Shown: one piece after another, positions 36,959 to 44,793 of the stretch | Layout: every line of letters starts with the position of its first letter | Position numbering within the stretch: the stretch's first letter is position 1 | DNA from: Larkinella rosea | GTDB lineage: Bacteria; Bacteroidota; Bacteroidia; Cytophagales; Spirosomataceae | Assembly (NCBI RefSeq): GCF_003858635.1 | Contig: NZ_RQJO01000007.1 | Span: 1,737,941 to 1,801,940 of the forward strand | Reading direction: 5' to 3' | Length of the DNA stretch: 64,000 nt | Notes under the pieces: model-generated | Seen by the model: only the letters and a program-made list of their open reading frames with translations | Told to the model about the DNA's origin: nothing | The model's database searches: none | Made by a program: the position numbers and the translations under genes

Positions 36959-37009
36959 GCTGACAGGACCAAGCCGTCGATACGGTGTTTTTCCTGTCAG
37001 CGGTTTTTT
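36959..37009 (+). terminator. Intrinsic terminator after the PhoPQ-related gene
   Basis: GCTGACAGGA (36959-36968) pairs perfectly with TCCTGTCAGC (36992-37001), with a second small stem CCGT/ACGG inside the loop. GGTTTTTT follows. It lies 17 nt after the stop codon. Confidence 0.85.
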
Positions 37010-37029
37010 AAGTGCCTTATACAACCTCC

Positions 37030-38814
37030 ATGAAACGTTCATTTCTCCTCCTTTTTGGTTTGGGGTTCTTCCTGTTTCTGGCCTCCTGCCGAACCGATTC
37101 CAAGCCAGCCACTACCTCCGTTAAAACCGTCATGGATGATGCCGTAACCCGACTTTATCAGACACTTAAACCGGAACAGCTTGACACACTTAGCCAATCG
37201 TACGTCCTCAACTTTCTGACGGAAGACGAGAAAAAAGTGCTGGGCACGCAGTATCTCACCTTCGATGTCGATGTGCCGGTAACAGTTTCGCTGATGCGGC
37301 ATCAGGAACAGAAAGTGCTGCCATTCTGGCTGGAAAACGGCGGTTTCAAAAAAACCGATCTGGTCGTTAAAAACGAGGAATATACCTACGAAGTCTGGCA
37401 GAAAGCGTTCGATGCCGGCAAAATAGAACTGGGAATCAACGGTTTCGACAAGGACCGGCCAGTGTATTTCATCAGCGTCGGGCCGCAAAAACCGGGGGAT
37501 CACGTAACGATTTCCGACGTTTTTCCATCCTCCCAAACCCTGGACACCTTGCAGATCGGGGCATTCACTTACCACGACTGGAGCGACCTGACGTTGAACG
37601 AAGTACCGGAATCGTTGCGCGGGCAAACGCTCTTTCAAACCATTCGGGGTCGGGCGCGGGAAGCGCATCTGGTCGGAGCATTCCGAAAAACCGCTACGCC
37701 TTCATCCGACAAACCGGATCAGATGCTGCTGACCTGGAGCGGAGATCCGAAGAGTACGATGGACGTCCAATGGCGGACCGCTTCGACGGTTTCGGCTGGC
37801 GTGGTGCAGTATTGGATGAAGGGTTCTGCCGATACGTTGACGACTACGGCAACGGCGTTTCGGATGGAGGACCGATTGTTGCAGAATGATCGATTTGCAA
37901 ATCGGTTCACCGGGAACCTGACCGGACTAAAGTCGGGCGAGACGTATGGTTACCGGGTCGGTTCGAAGTCGGGCAATTGGTCCGAAGTGGGTTCATTCCA
38001 AACACAATCGGCATCGCCAGACGGTTTTTCATTCATCTGGTTTGGCGACACCCACAAATCGCCGGATTGGGGAGCCATGGCGCAAAAAACGCTCGTTCGA
38101 CACCCCGAAATCGCGTTTTATTCCATTGCGGGTGACCTGGTCAGTACTGGTTTGCACCGCAACGAATGGGACGAACTCTGGCAGTATTCCGGCGGGATTT
38201 TCCGGCAAAAACCGCTTATGCCCATTCCCGGCAACCACGACAGTCAGGACGGCCTGGGTGCCTGGATGTACCAGGAAATGTTCAGTTTACCGAAAAACGG
38301 ACCCAAATCGCAGGATGTTCCGTCCGAACAAACGTATGCGTTCACGTACCAAAACGCCCTCTTTCTGATGATCGATGCGACCTCGCCCATTGAAGCGCAA
38401 ACCGCCTGGATCAGAGAGCAACTGGCGAATTCGAAAGCTGACTGGAAGTTGGCGTTTTTCCACTTTCCACCCTACAATTTTGAGGAAGATTACAAAGACA
38501 TCCGCCGGGAATGGTGCAGCCTATTTGACAAATACCACGTCGATATGGTCATGAGCGGCCACGTGCATTATTACCAGCGCACCAAACCGATGTTTGCCGA
38601 AAAACCGGTCTCCTCCCCCGCTCAGGGCACGATTTATACGATTTCGATTGGTATTCCGAGTGAACACGAAGTATGGCCGGATGAAAAGTACGCCGTGATT
38701 CGACACAAGAACGGGCCCTTGTACCAGCACCTGAAAATCGACGGAAAGACGCTGGTTTACAAGAGCTTCGACAAGGATGGAAAGGTGAAAGATGAATTGA
38801 AGATTGTGAAATGA
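37030..38814 (+). CDS. Metallophosphoesterase lipoprotein with purple-acid-phosphatase-type N-terminal domain
   Basis: From the ATG at 37030 (MKRSFLL) the product has 594 residues; an ATG at 37012 would overlap the previous terminator region. The lipobox ends LASC, followed by RTDSK. About 200 N-terminal residues have no domain I recognise. A PAP-type Fn3-like domain follows (DQMLLTWSGDPKSTMDVQWRTAS, YGYRVGSKSGNW), then the calcineurin-like core with WFGDTH, AGDLVS, GNHDS, FFHFPPYN and SGHVHYYQR. It should cleave phosphate esters on the outer face of the cell. The stop overlaps a possible start of the glycerophosphodiesterase gene (ATGA), so the two enzymes are probably made together. Confidence 0.92.
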   Translation: MKRSFLLLFGLGFFLFLASCRTDSKPATTSVKTVMDDAVTRLYQTLKPEQLDTLSQSYVLNFLTEDEKKVLGTQYLTFDVDVPVTVSLMRHQEQKVLPFWLENGGFKKTDLVVKNEEYTYEVWQKAFDAGKIELGINGFDKDRPVYFISVGPQKPGDHVTISDVFPSSQTLDTLQIGAFTYHDWSDLTLNEVPESLRGQTLFQTIRGRAREAHLVGAFRKTATPSSDKPDQMLLTWSGDPKSTMDVQWRTASTVSAGVVQYWMKGSADTLTTTATAFRMEDRLLQNDRFANRFTGNLTGLKSGETYGYRVGSKSGNWSEVGSFQTQSASPDGFSFIWFGDTHKSPDWGAMAQKTLVRHPEIAFYSIAGDLVSTGLHRNEWDELWQYSGGIFRQKPLMPIPGNHDSQDGLGAWMYQEMFSLPKNGPKSQDVPSEQTYAFTYQNALFLMIDATSPIEAQTAWIREQLANSKADWKLAFFHFPPYNFEEDYKDIRREWCSLFDKYHVDMVMSGHVHYYQRTKPMFAEKPVSSPAQGTIYTISIGIPSEHEVWPDEKYAVIRHKNGPLYQHLKIDGKTLVYKSFDKDGKVKDELKIVK

Positions 38815-39617
38815 TTGCCATGAAAATCCACGTTAGCTGCCTGCTTTGGCTTTTATCAATCGGGACAATGTGTGCCCAACCCTTCATTTCCGCCCACCGG
38901 GGCACCACACCAACTGCGCCGGAAAATACAATAGCCACATTCAAGGCGGTTTTGGAAATGCCCGTCAAGTACATCGAAATCGACGTCCGAACGACCAAAG
39001 ACGGTCATTTGGTGATTCTCCACGACGGCAATCTCGACCGAACGACGAGCGGTTTTGGCCCCGTTCAAAATCTGACGCTGACCGAAGTGAAGCAACTTTC
39101 GGCCGGGAAGGGCTTCGGAGAGAAATTCAAAGACGAGCGGATTCCAACGCTCCGCGAGGTCTGCCAGCTACTCCGCGACTGGAATGCAAGTCATCCTGCC
39201 CGGGTAAATCTGTACGTCGATTGCAAAGCCGTGGCTCCGCAACTCCTGGTGGATGAACTCAATGAGTTCGACCTGTTGACCGATGCGGTTTTTTACGGTT
39301 CCGACGGTTTTCTGGCTTCGTTGAAACAGGTTGCACCACGGGCGAAACTGATGCCGTCGCTCAAAAATGCGGAAGAACTGGCGGGGAAGATCGAAAAACT
39401 GCATCCATATGCCTTCGATGTGCGCTGGCCGTCACTGACCCGCGAACTGATTCAGCAAATCCACGCGCAGGGCATTCAGGTTTTCTCGGATGCATTGGGC
39501 TTTTTCGAAAATGCGGATCAATACAAAAAAGCCGCCCAAATGGGCATCGATGTGATTCAGACGGATTATGCGCTGAAGGTCAGTCAGGCATTGACGGACT
39601 GGAAAGCGGGGAAGTAA
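38811..39617 (+). CDS. Secreted glycerophosphodiester phosphodiesterase
   Basis: The 268-aa protein has a signal peptide (cleavage near MCAQ, residue 23) and the GDPD catalytic barrel: SAHRGTTPTAPENT near 27-40 with the HRG motif and catalytic His, YIEIDVRTTKDGHLVILHDGN near 54-74 with the metal-binding E-x-D and the second catalytic His, and DVIQTDYAL at the end. It hydrolyses glycerophosphodiesters (deacylated phospholipids) to glycerol-3-phosphate and an alcohol. The first ATG overlaps the previous stop by 4 nt; a second ATG at 38820 (MKIHVSC) begins the signal peptide directly and is equally plausible. With the adjacent phosphatase it could strip phosphate from lipid headgroups. Confidence 0.93.
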   Translation: MIAMKIHVSCLLWLLSIGTMCAQPFISAHRGTTPTAPENTIATFKAVLEMPVKYIEIDVRTTKDGHLVILHDGNLDRTTSGFGPVQNLTLTEVKQLSAGKGFGEKFKDERIPTLREVCQLLRDWNASHPARVNLYVDCKAVAPQLLVDELNEFDLLTDAVFYGSDGFLASLKQVAPRAKLMPSLKNAEELAGKIEKLHPYAFDVRWPSLTRELIQQIHAQGIQVFSDALGFFENADQYKKAAQMGIDVIQTDYALKVSQALTDWKAGK

Positions 39618-39869
39618 AATGGGGCTTTATCCTCGTGTTGCTCCCTTTCCCGTTCTATTAGCACACTGACTTGCAAGTTTCACTGGGCGGTTTTTGACTT
39701 TTTACAGCGAAGTCCCTGCAATTCATACAATTCAAATAAGGTAAAAAAATTGCGGACGAAAGTTCATAAAGGACAGCGATTGCCTCTAAATTTGCTTACT
39801 TTCCAGTTGTAAAGTTTTGGTAACTTTACGAAACGGCCGATTTTCCTTTTTAACTTGCCAATTCGCTCA

Positions 39870-41663
39870 ATGACGCTTTTGCAGAAGCTTCAAAACGTTT
39901 TCGGTCTTAAAACGTGGAAGATCTTTTCCTGGATCAGTTGGCGCGCTTATCGTTTTCTGCTGCTTTTCACGCTGGTGGCGAAACTCCAGACCGGTCTGGC
40001 GCAAAAACCGCAGTACCTCAAACTCCAGCCCCACAAACTCCTGTATGCGGATACGGTATACCGGGAAGCCATCGCGAAGCACGATTCGTTACTGCTGGCG
40101 GAAGCCTACTACCTGTATGGAAAGACCTATTCCGGGTCCGGAGATAAAGTAGCCGCTCATCGCTGGTACCTGAAATCATTGAAAATCCTTGAAAAACGCG
40201 GAGATTCGTTTGAGCTGTGTCGATTATACGTTCGAATCTATGAATCACAGCATTCGTATGACGAGTCCCGCCGGTATATACTGCTGGCGCAGGGAATTGC
40301 CCAACGGCTGAATTCATACAAAGCCTGGGTGCGTGTGCTTGGCGCTTTTTCTAATTTTCACACAAAAGATTGGTCGGAAAATGGGAATAGACCCCATTTA
40401 CCCAAACCTCGATTGGACAGTGCCCTCTACTATTTAAAGAAACTTTCGCCCCTGCTTTCTAAACACAAAGACACCAATAGCATCGTCGAGAATATGATTG
40501 GCATTGGCTACTTGCTTAAAGTTTCGAAAAAGCCTGAAGCAGCAATTACCTATTTCTCCAATGCGCTGAGACTGGCAACGATACAAAAAGAAGAAGGGCA
40601 AAAAATGAAATTGCTGATGGAACTGGCAGATTGTTACCTGCTGGTCAGGCAACCCCAAAAAGCCTGGTCTTTTCTTACTCAGGCACAGCAAATCTACGAT
40701 CGCAGCCCATTCAACGATTATTTCGTCAGGACTTACTTTGAAAATCTTTATTACTCGTATTACCACTTAAAAGGGAATTGGAAAAAAGCGCTGGAATACA
40801 GTGAAAAACTTCGGGAAATCGAACGCAACAACTTCATCATCGAACGGAATGGGGCGGTTTCCCGGCTGAATATGGAGTTCAAGGCCGAACAGAAAGACGC
40901 GCTCCTGAAAGCCCAGAAGAACGATTTGGCGTTGCGCTCGGAAACGCTCCGTATCCAGCAACGCCTGATCTGGGCGGTTTCGGCCCTTTTATTGGTTTCC
41001 GCCATTATGAGTACCGTGTTTTTTATTCTTTACCGCAAAAACCGGCGCATCAGCCTCCGGAATGCCGAACTGGTGAAAGAACAGAATCACCGGGTAAAAA
41101 ACAACCTTCAGGTAGTGTCGAGTTTGCTCAACCTGCAATCGCGGCAACTCGTTGACGAAACCGCCCGGAAAGCCGTCGAAGAAAGTCAGTTTCGGGTGCA
41201 GGCGATGGCTATTCTCCACCGCCGACTGTACGACGGCGATGGTCTGGTGACGGTCAATCTAGATGAATTTATTCAGGAACTGATCACCAGCGTCATCCGA
41301 ACTTTTGGCTACTCCGAAATCCGTACGGTTTTTGATCTGGCCCCCATTGAATTACCGGCCAATGACGCGTTATCATTAGGCTTGATTGTGAACGAATTAA
41401 CGACCAATGCCTGCAAATACGCTTTCCCGGATCACCCGGATCCGGTTTTTCAAATAACCGGCGAGAAGCATAACGATTTGCTGAAACTGACCATCGCCGA
41501 CAACGGGCCGGGATTGCCGCCTTCCTTGATCGGTGACGACAGTCCAAACCTGCGAAAGACGTTTGGCATGCGGCTGATTCAGATTCAGGTCAACCAGCTG
41601 GACGCCGTCGGGCGATTCAGTTCCCGGGATGGTGTCCGGTTTGAAATGCAGTTTAAAATGTAA
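39870..41663 (+). CDS. TPR-containing membrane sensor histidine kinase (HisKA_2 type)
   Basis: I start it at the ATG at 39870 (MTLLQKLQN, 597 aa); a TTG five codons upstream is possible. A signal or membrane segment (LLLFTLVAKLQTGLAQ) is followed by TPR-like helices (about 50-320), a coiled coil, a membrane segment (about 363-388, LIWAVSALLLVSAIMSTVFFILY), a HisKA_2 dimerisation domain with EQNHRVKNNLQVVSSLLNLQ (His the likely phosphoacceptor), and a HATPase domain with LIVNELTTNACKYAF, DNGPGLPP and FGMRLIQIQV. The TPR region should be periplasmic and act as the sensor. The response regulator at 41663 overlaps its stop by 1 nt (TAATG), so they form a two-component pair. Confidence 0.92.
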   Translation: MTLLQKLQNVFGLKTWKIFSWISWRAYRFLLLFTLVAKLQTGLAQKPQYLKLQPHKLLYADTVYREAIAKHDSLLLAEAYYLYGKTYSGSGDKVAAHRWYLKSLKILEKRGDSFELCRLYVRIYESQHSYDESRRYILLAQGIAQRLNSYKAWVRVLGAFSNFHTKDWSENGNRPHLPKPRLDSALYYLKKLSPLLSKHKDTNSIVENMIGIGYLLKVSKKPEAAITYFSNALRLATIQKEEGQKMKLLMELADCYLLVRQPQKAWSFLTQAQQIYDRSPFNDYFVRTYFENLYYSYYHLKGNWKKALEYSEKLREIERNNFIIERNGAVSRLNMEFKAEQKDALLKAQKNDLALRSETLRIQQRLIWAVSALLLVSAIMSTVFFILYRKNRRISLRNAELVKEQNHRVKNNLQVVSSLLNLQSRQLVDETARKAVEESQFRVQAMAILHRRLYDGDGLVTVNLDEFIQELITSVIRTFGYSEIRTVFDLAPIELPANDALSLGLIVNELTTNACKYAFPDHPDPVFQITGEKHNDLLKLTIADNGPGLPPSLIGDDSPNLRKTFGMRLIQIQVNQLDAVGRFSSRDGVRFEMQFKM

Positions 41664-42409
41664 TGTTCATGGAATCCCTACAAATTCTGATTATAGAAGA
41701 CGATTTATTGACGGCAACCGATTTGAAAGATGCCCTGGAAAGCGCCGGTCACCGGGTCCCAACGATTGCCCGGAATTACCAGGAAGCAATGGCGGCCGTT
41801 CGGCGGCAAAAACCGGATATGGCGCTGATCGATATTAACCTCGAACGATCGACGGCGGATGGCATTACCACGGCCCGGGATATGCTGGCCATTCACCGGA
41901 TGCCGATCATTTACCTGACTGCGAATTCGGAAGTTCCCACCTTCCAGCGGGCGCGGGAAACCAATCCGGCGGCTTACCTGATCAAACCGTTTCACCAGAA
42001 CGAAATCGTCTTTCAGATTGAGCTGGCGTACTGCAATCGGGCAATGGGCGGGCGGCAAACGAATCACCAGGAATACGCCGAAAGTTTGTTTTTACCGATC
42101 AATAAGGGCTATGAACAGGTTGCAAAAAAAGATGTTCTTTACCTCCTGGCCGAAGGAGCTTACGTGAAGGTGTTCATGCTTGATGCGGAAAAACCGCATC
42201 TGTTGTCGATGAATCTGGGGTATCTGGCGCAGTATTTCCCGCTCTCCCATTTTTACCGGTTGTCGCGCTCGTTGCTGGTCAACCTGAACCATATTGAACG
42301 GATGGAGCAAAATCAATTGTTCATGCGCCACCACCCTACGCCCATTTCGGTTCCCAACAACAGCCGTGCGGATCTGCTGAAAAAACTGGGGGTGATTCGG
42401 ACGCGGTAA
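41663..42409 (+). CDS. LytTR-family response regulator
   Basis: The 248-aa protein has a receiver domain (about 6-120: LIIEDDLLTATDLKDAL, phosphoacceptor Asp in MALIDINLE near 55, YLTANSE, AYLIKPF) and a LytTR DNA-binding domain (about 145-245: LFLPINKGYEQVAKKDVLYL, HFYRLSRSLLVNLNHIERM). It starts by 1-nt overlap with the kinase stop; a second ATG two codons later (41669) is also possible. LytTR regulators bind direct repeats upstream of target promoters. A HisKA_2 kinase paired with a LytTR regulator, rather than a LytS/YehU-type kinase, is a combination found in Bacteroidota. Confidence 0.94.
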   Translation: MFMESLQILIIEDDLLTATDLKDALESAGHRVPTIARNYQEAMAAVRRQKPDMALIDINLERSTADGITTARDMLAIHRMPIIYLTANSEVPTFQRARETNPAAYLIKPFHQNEIVFQIELAYCNRAMGGRQTNHQEYAESLFLPINKGYEQVAKKDVLYLLAEGAYVKVFMLDAEKPHLLSMNLGYLAQYFPLSHFYRLSRSLLVNLNHIERMEQNQLFMRHHPTPISVPNNSRADLLKKLGVIRTR

Positions 42410-42419
42410 TCGATCTGGA

Positions 42420-42881
42420 ATGGCAACGAATCAAAATTTCGAACTAACAATAGTCCCCCTTTCCACAGCCTCGATCAGCCCGTTTACGGAACTCGTTCTG
42501 GAACTGTGGCCCGATTGTAATTTCGAGGAAGAATACGAAAACAGCCAAACGATCCTGGATTCAGCAACTGACATTTGCTATCTCGCCCAGGTAAACGATG
42601 CCTACGTTGCGTTTATTCACCTAACGATTCGACATGATTACGTGGAAGGAGCGGCCGATTCTCCTGTTGCCTACCTCGAAGCGCTGTACGTAAAACCGGC
42701 CTATCAAAACCACGGAATTGGTACAAAACTGGTCCAGCTCGGTGAAGAATGGGGACGGCAGAAAGGATGCCGGCAATTTGCTTCGGATACCGAGTTGACG
42801 AACTCGGCCAGCATTGATTTTCACCTGAAAACCGGTTTTGAAGAAGTAAACCGGATCGTTTGCTTCATTAAAAATCTGTGA
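42420..42881 (+). CDS. GNAT acetyltransferase resembling aminoglycoside 6'-N-acetyltransferases
   Basis: The 153-aa protein is a single GNAT domain. The acetyl-CoA loop reads QNHGIGTKLV near residue 100. The order of motifs ELWPDCNFEEE, HLTIRHDYVEGA, SPVAYLEALYVKP, GCRQFASDTEL and NSASIDFHLKTGFEE closely follows the AAC(6')-I enzymes, which acetylate the 6'-amine of aminoglycosides such as tobramycin. The family call is confident; activity on drugs is not proven, since chromosomal homologues may act on other amines. It begins 10 nt after the LytTR gene, on the same strand, and could be cotranscribed. No mobile element is visible nearby. Confidence 0.85.
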   Translation: MATNQNFELTIVPLSTASISPFTELVLELWPDCNFEEEYENSQTILDSATDICYLAQVNDAYVAFIHLTIRHDYVEGAADSPVAYLEALYVKPAYQNHGIGTKLVQLGEEWGRQKGCRQFASDTELTNSASIDFHLKTGFEEVNRIVCFIKNL

Positions 42882-42886
42882 CCTTC

Positions 42887-44167
42887 TTATAAAACCGGCA
42901 GCAACAAAAAGAAAGTCGTACCCATATCCGGACTGCTTTCCAGCCAGATTGTTCCGTGCTGGGCTTCGGTGTATTCTTTACACAGGAAAAGGCCCAGCCC
43001 AACGCCCCGCTCCTTGTTGGTGCCAAAAGTTGGTTGGGCTTTGAGCGAGAAAATGGCGGTGATTTGTTCCTTCTGAATCCCCCGACCGTTGTCTTTAACG
43101 GTAATCAGGCATTTTTTCCCTTCCAAAACCGCCCCAACTGTGACCACACCGCCGATGTTTGTAAACTTAATCGCATTGCCGACCAGATTCCGAACGATCA
43201 ACTGGAGCATGGCAGCATCCGCCAGAACCTCCTGAGCGGGATCAACCCGGAAATCCAGCTGAATTTCCTTTTTGGCCGCGAGCGGTTTATAAATTTCGAT
43301 CACCGGTTTCAAGCAGAGAAAGACGTTTACCGGAGCCAGCGAAACCATTGTACCTTTCAGCTGCGTACTCGACCACGACAACAGATTGAACAGCATGTCC
43401 TGGGTGTAATTGATACTGCTGAGCAGTTCCGATTCGATCTTTTTCCGCTCTTCGGACTCCAGATCTACTTCTTTCAGAATTTCGAAATATTGCTGAACCG
43501 ACGCCAGGGGCGATCGCAAATCGTGCGAAACGATGGAAAATAGCTTGTTTTTCTCCTCATTCAGCCGTTCCAGCACGACCGACCGCTCCTCGATCCGCTT
43601 TTGTTCTTTCTTATAGGCACTGGTAAAAAACCGCGTTCCCAAATACAGAAAAAGTCCGTTGGTGATGTAAGTCGATGCCAGATCGCTGGTTTGCGACAAC
43701 CGACTCGGGTATCTTTCCACCACAAGTTCCGGATAAAGGTACTCGACCGTTAAGAGCGTAACGACAACAATCAGGTTGAACGTAACCCAAAACAAGGCGT
43801 GTCGGGATGGCCCGGCAATCAGAAGCAAAAACAGCGTAATGGTGAAACTGAGCAGGGAGGCACCTACCATTCCCGAATTGAAAAAATAATTGACCGCAAA
43901 CAGAACGGTCACCACGATTCCGGAGATGGTGATGGCTGTTACAAACTTTTTCCGGATTCGGGAGAGGTAATAGACATATCCGCCGAACAAAAAAAGCAGC
44001 GTACAGATCCATCCGGTTTCGGGAATCCCGACAATGAAGCTGAACGGGATGTTGTAGCCCATGTTCAACACAACCAACATGCAGATGGCGTTGAAAATGC
44101 GCACTTCGAGTGTAAACTCGACCGGCCCCCCAATTAATTTATACAGTGTTTCCTTGATAACTTTCAA
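42887..44167 (-). CDS. Multi-pass membrane sensor histidine kinase
   Basis: The reading frame has no ATG near its N-terminus. I choose the TTG at 44167 (about 426 aa) because AAGGAG at 44177-44182 (read on minus) lies 9 nt upstream; another TTG at 44176 is too close to that site. Five or six membrane segments occupy about residues 25-185. After a coiled coil come HisKA (FSIVSHDLRSPLASVQQ, catalytic His) and HATPase (NLVGNAIKFT, DNGRGI, GVGLGLFLCKEY). No cytoplasmic PAS or receiver domain and no partner regulator is adjacent, so it is an orphan kinase here. It converges on the GNAT gene, with only 5 nt between stops. Confidence 0.92.
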   Translation of the reverse strand: MKVIKETLYKLIGGPVEFTLEVRIFNAICMLVVLNMGYNIPFSFIVGIPETGWICTLLFLFGGYVYYLSRIRKKFVTAITISGIVVTVLFAVNYFFNSGMVGASLLSFTITLFLLLIAGPSRHALFWVTFNLIVVVTLLTVEYLYPELVVERYPSRLSQTSDLASTYITNGLFLYLGTRFFTSAYKKEQKRIEERSVVLERLNEEKNKLFSIVSHDLRSPLASVQQYFEILKEVDLESEERKKIESELLSSINYTQDMLFNLLSWSSTQLKGTMVSLAPVNVFLCLKPVIEIYKPLAAKKEIQLDFRVDPAQEVLADAAMLQLIVRNLVGNAIKFTNIGGVVTVGAVLEGKKCLITVKDNGRGIQKEQITAIFSLKAQPTFGTNKERGVGLGLFLCKEYTEAQHGTIWLESSPDMGTTFFLLLPVL

Positions 44168-44793
44168 TCGGATCAACTCCTTATCAACCTATTTTCATCG
44201 GTAAATATACCACCAAAAAACAACCCGGAAACAGGAAATGTAGCGGATAAAATGCGGGAGGGCTTCGTCAAATATTCCTTCGTGTTTGTTGATGACACCG
44301 TACTACCAATTCGAAACCGCCACACCGCCATCGTCTTTCAGCGCTTTAGCGACAATCACGGGACCGTCGGCGTATTGCCGGGCGAGGGAAAGCTGGGTGC
44401 GGGTTTTGGCTAAATCCGGCGAAGCTGGTTGATTTTATTCGGCCCGTACGGCAACCCGGCCGAAACCGCCAGCACAATAAGGAGCCAGAGAAAAATCTCC
44501 ACGGCTCATTAACATAAACCGCTATTAATCAAAAAGTAAGAACTAGAGTGAGCGACTATTTAGCAACCGGTAATCAGTCGATAACCGCCAACATTATGAA
44601 TGAGAAATTGGTCTGGCACATTGCCAATGCCCGCCTATTGAATGAACTGCGATATGAACGAATCGATAAAATGAAGAAATACCAGACAAAATCAGGTCCT
44701 TGATGGGGAGTTTGCCGATTTTTACTCAACAGAAACGCTGTTTATGTTACTAACAAAAGAATATATTTACAAATTGTATTAGGGGATGTCTTG
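44168..44793. other. Gap with a coding remnant and an upstream region for the AraC-TPR gene
   Basis: Between divergent genes, this gap holds a probable frameshifted coding remnant on the minus strand (44303-44502) and nothing else I can support. A 35-codon open frame at 44596-44703 (plus) has no recognisable features. Just upstream of the AraC-TPR start the sequence is AT-rich and lacks the 12-bp units found before other genes of this region. Confidence 0.5.
44303..44502 (-). pseudogene. Possible degraded small gene (frameshifted)
   Basis: On the minus strand a GTG at 44502 opens a frame starting VEIFLWLLIVLAVSAGLPYG, a typical membrane or signal segment, that stops at 44410. A second frame overlapping it (44434-44303) continues with SPDLAKTRTQLSLARQY, then ADGPVIVAKALKDDGGVAVS, and ends NW-stop. 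Both read protein-like and would join with a single-base shift near 44415-44434, giving about 66 residues. I do not recognise the family. A sequencing error could also explain the shift. Confidence 0.3.

Noticed and set aside
44596-44703. 35-codon open frame with an ATG on the plus strand upstream of AraC-TPR regulator 1
   Set aside because: It is short, has no recognisable motif, no visible ribosome-binding site and no neighbour that would explain it; chance is the simpler explanation.
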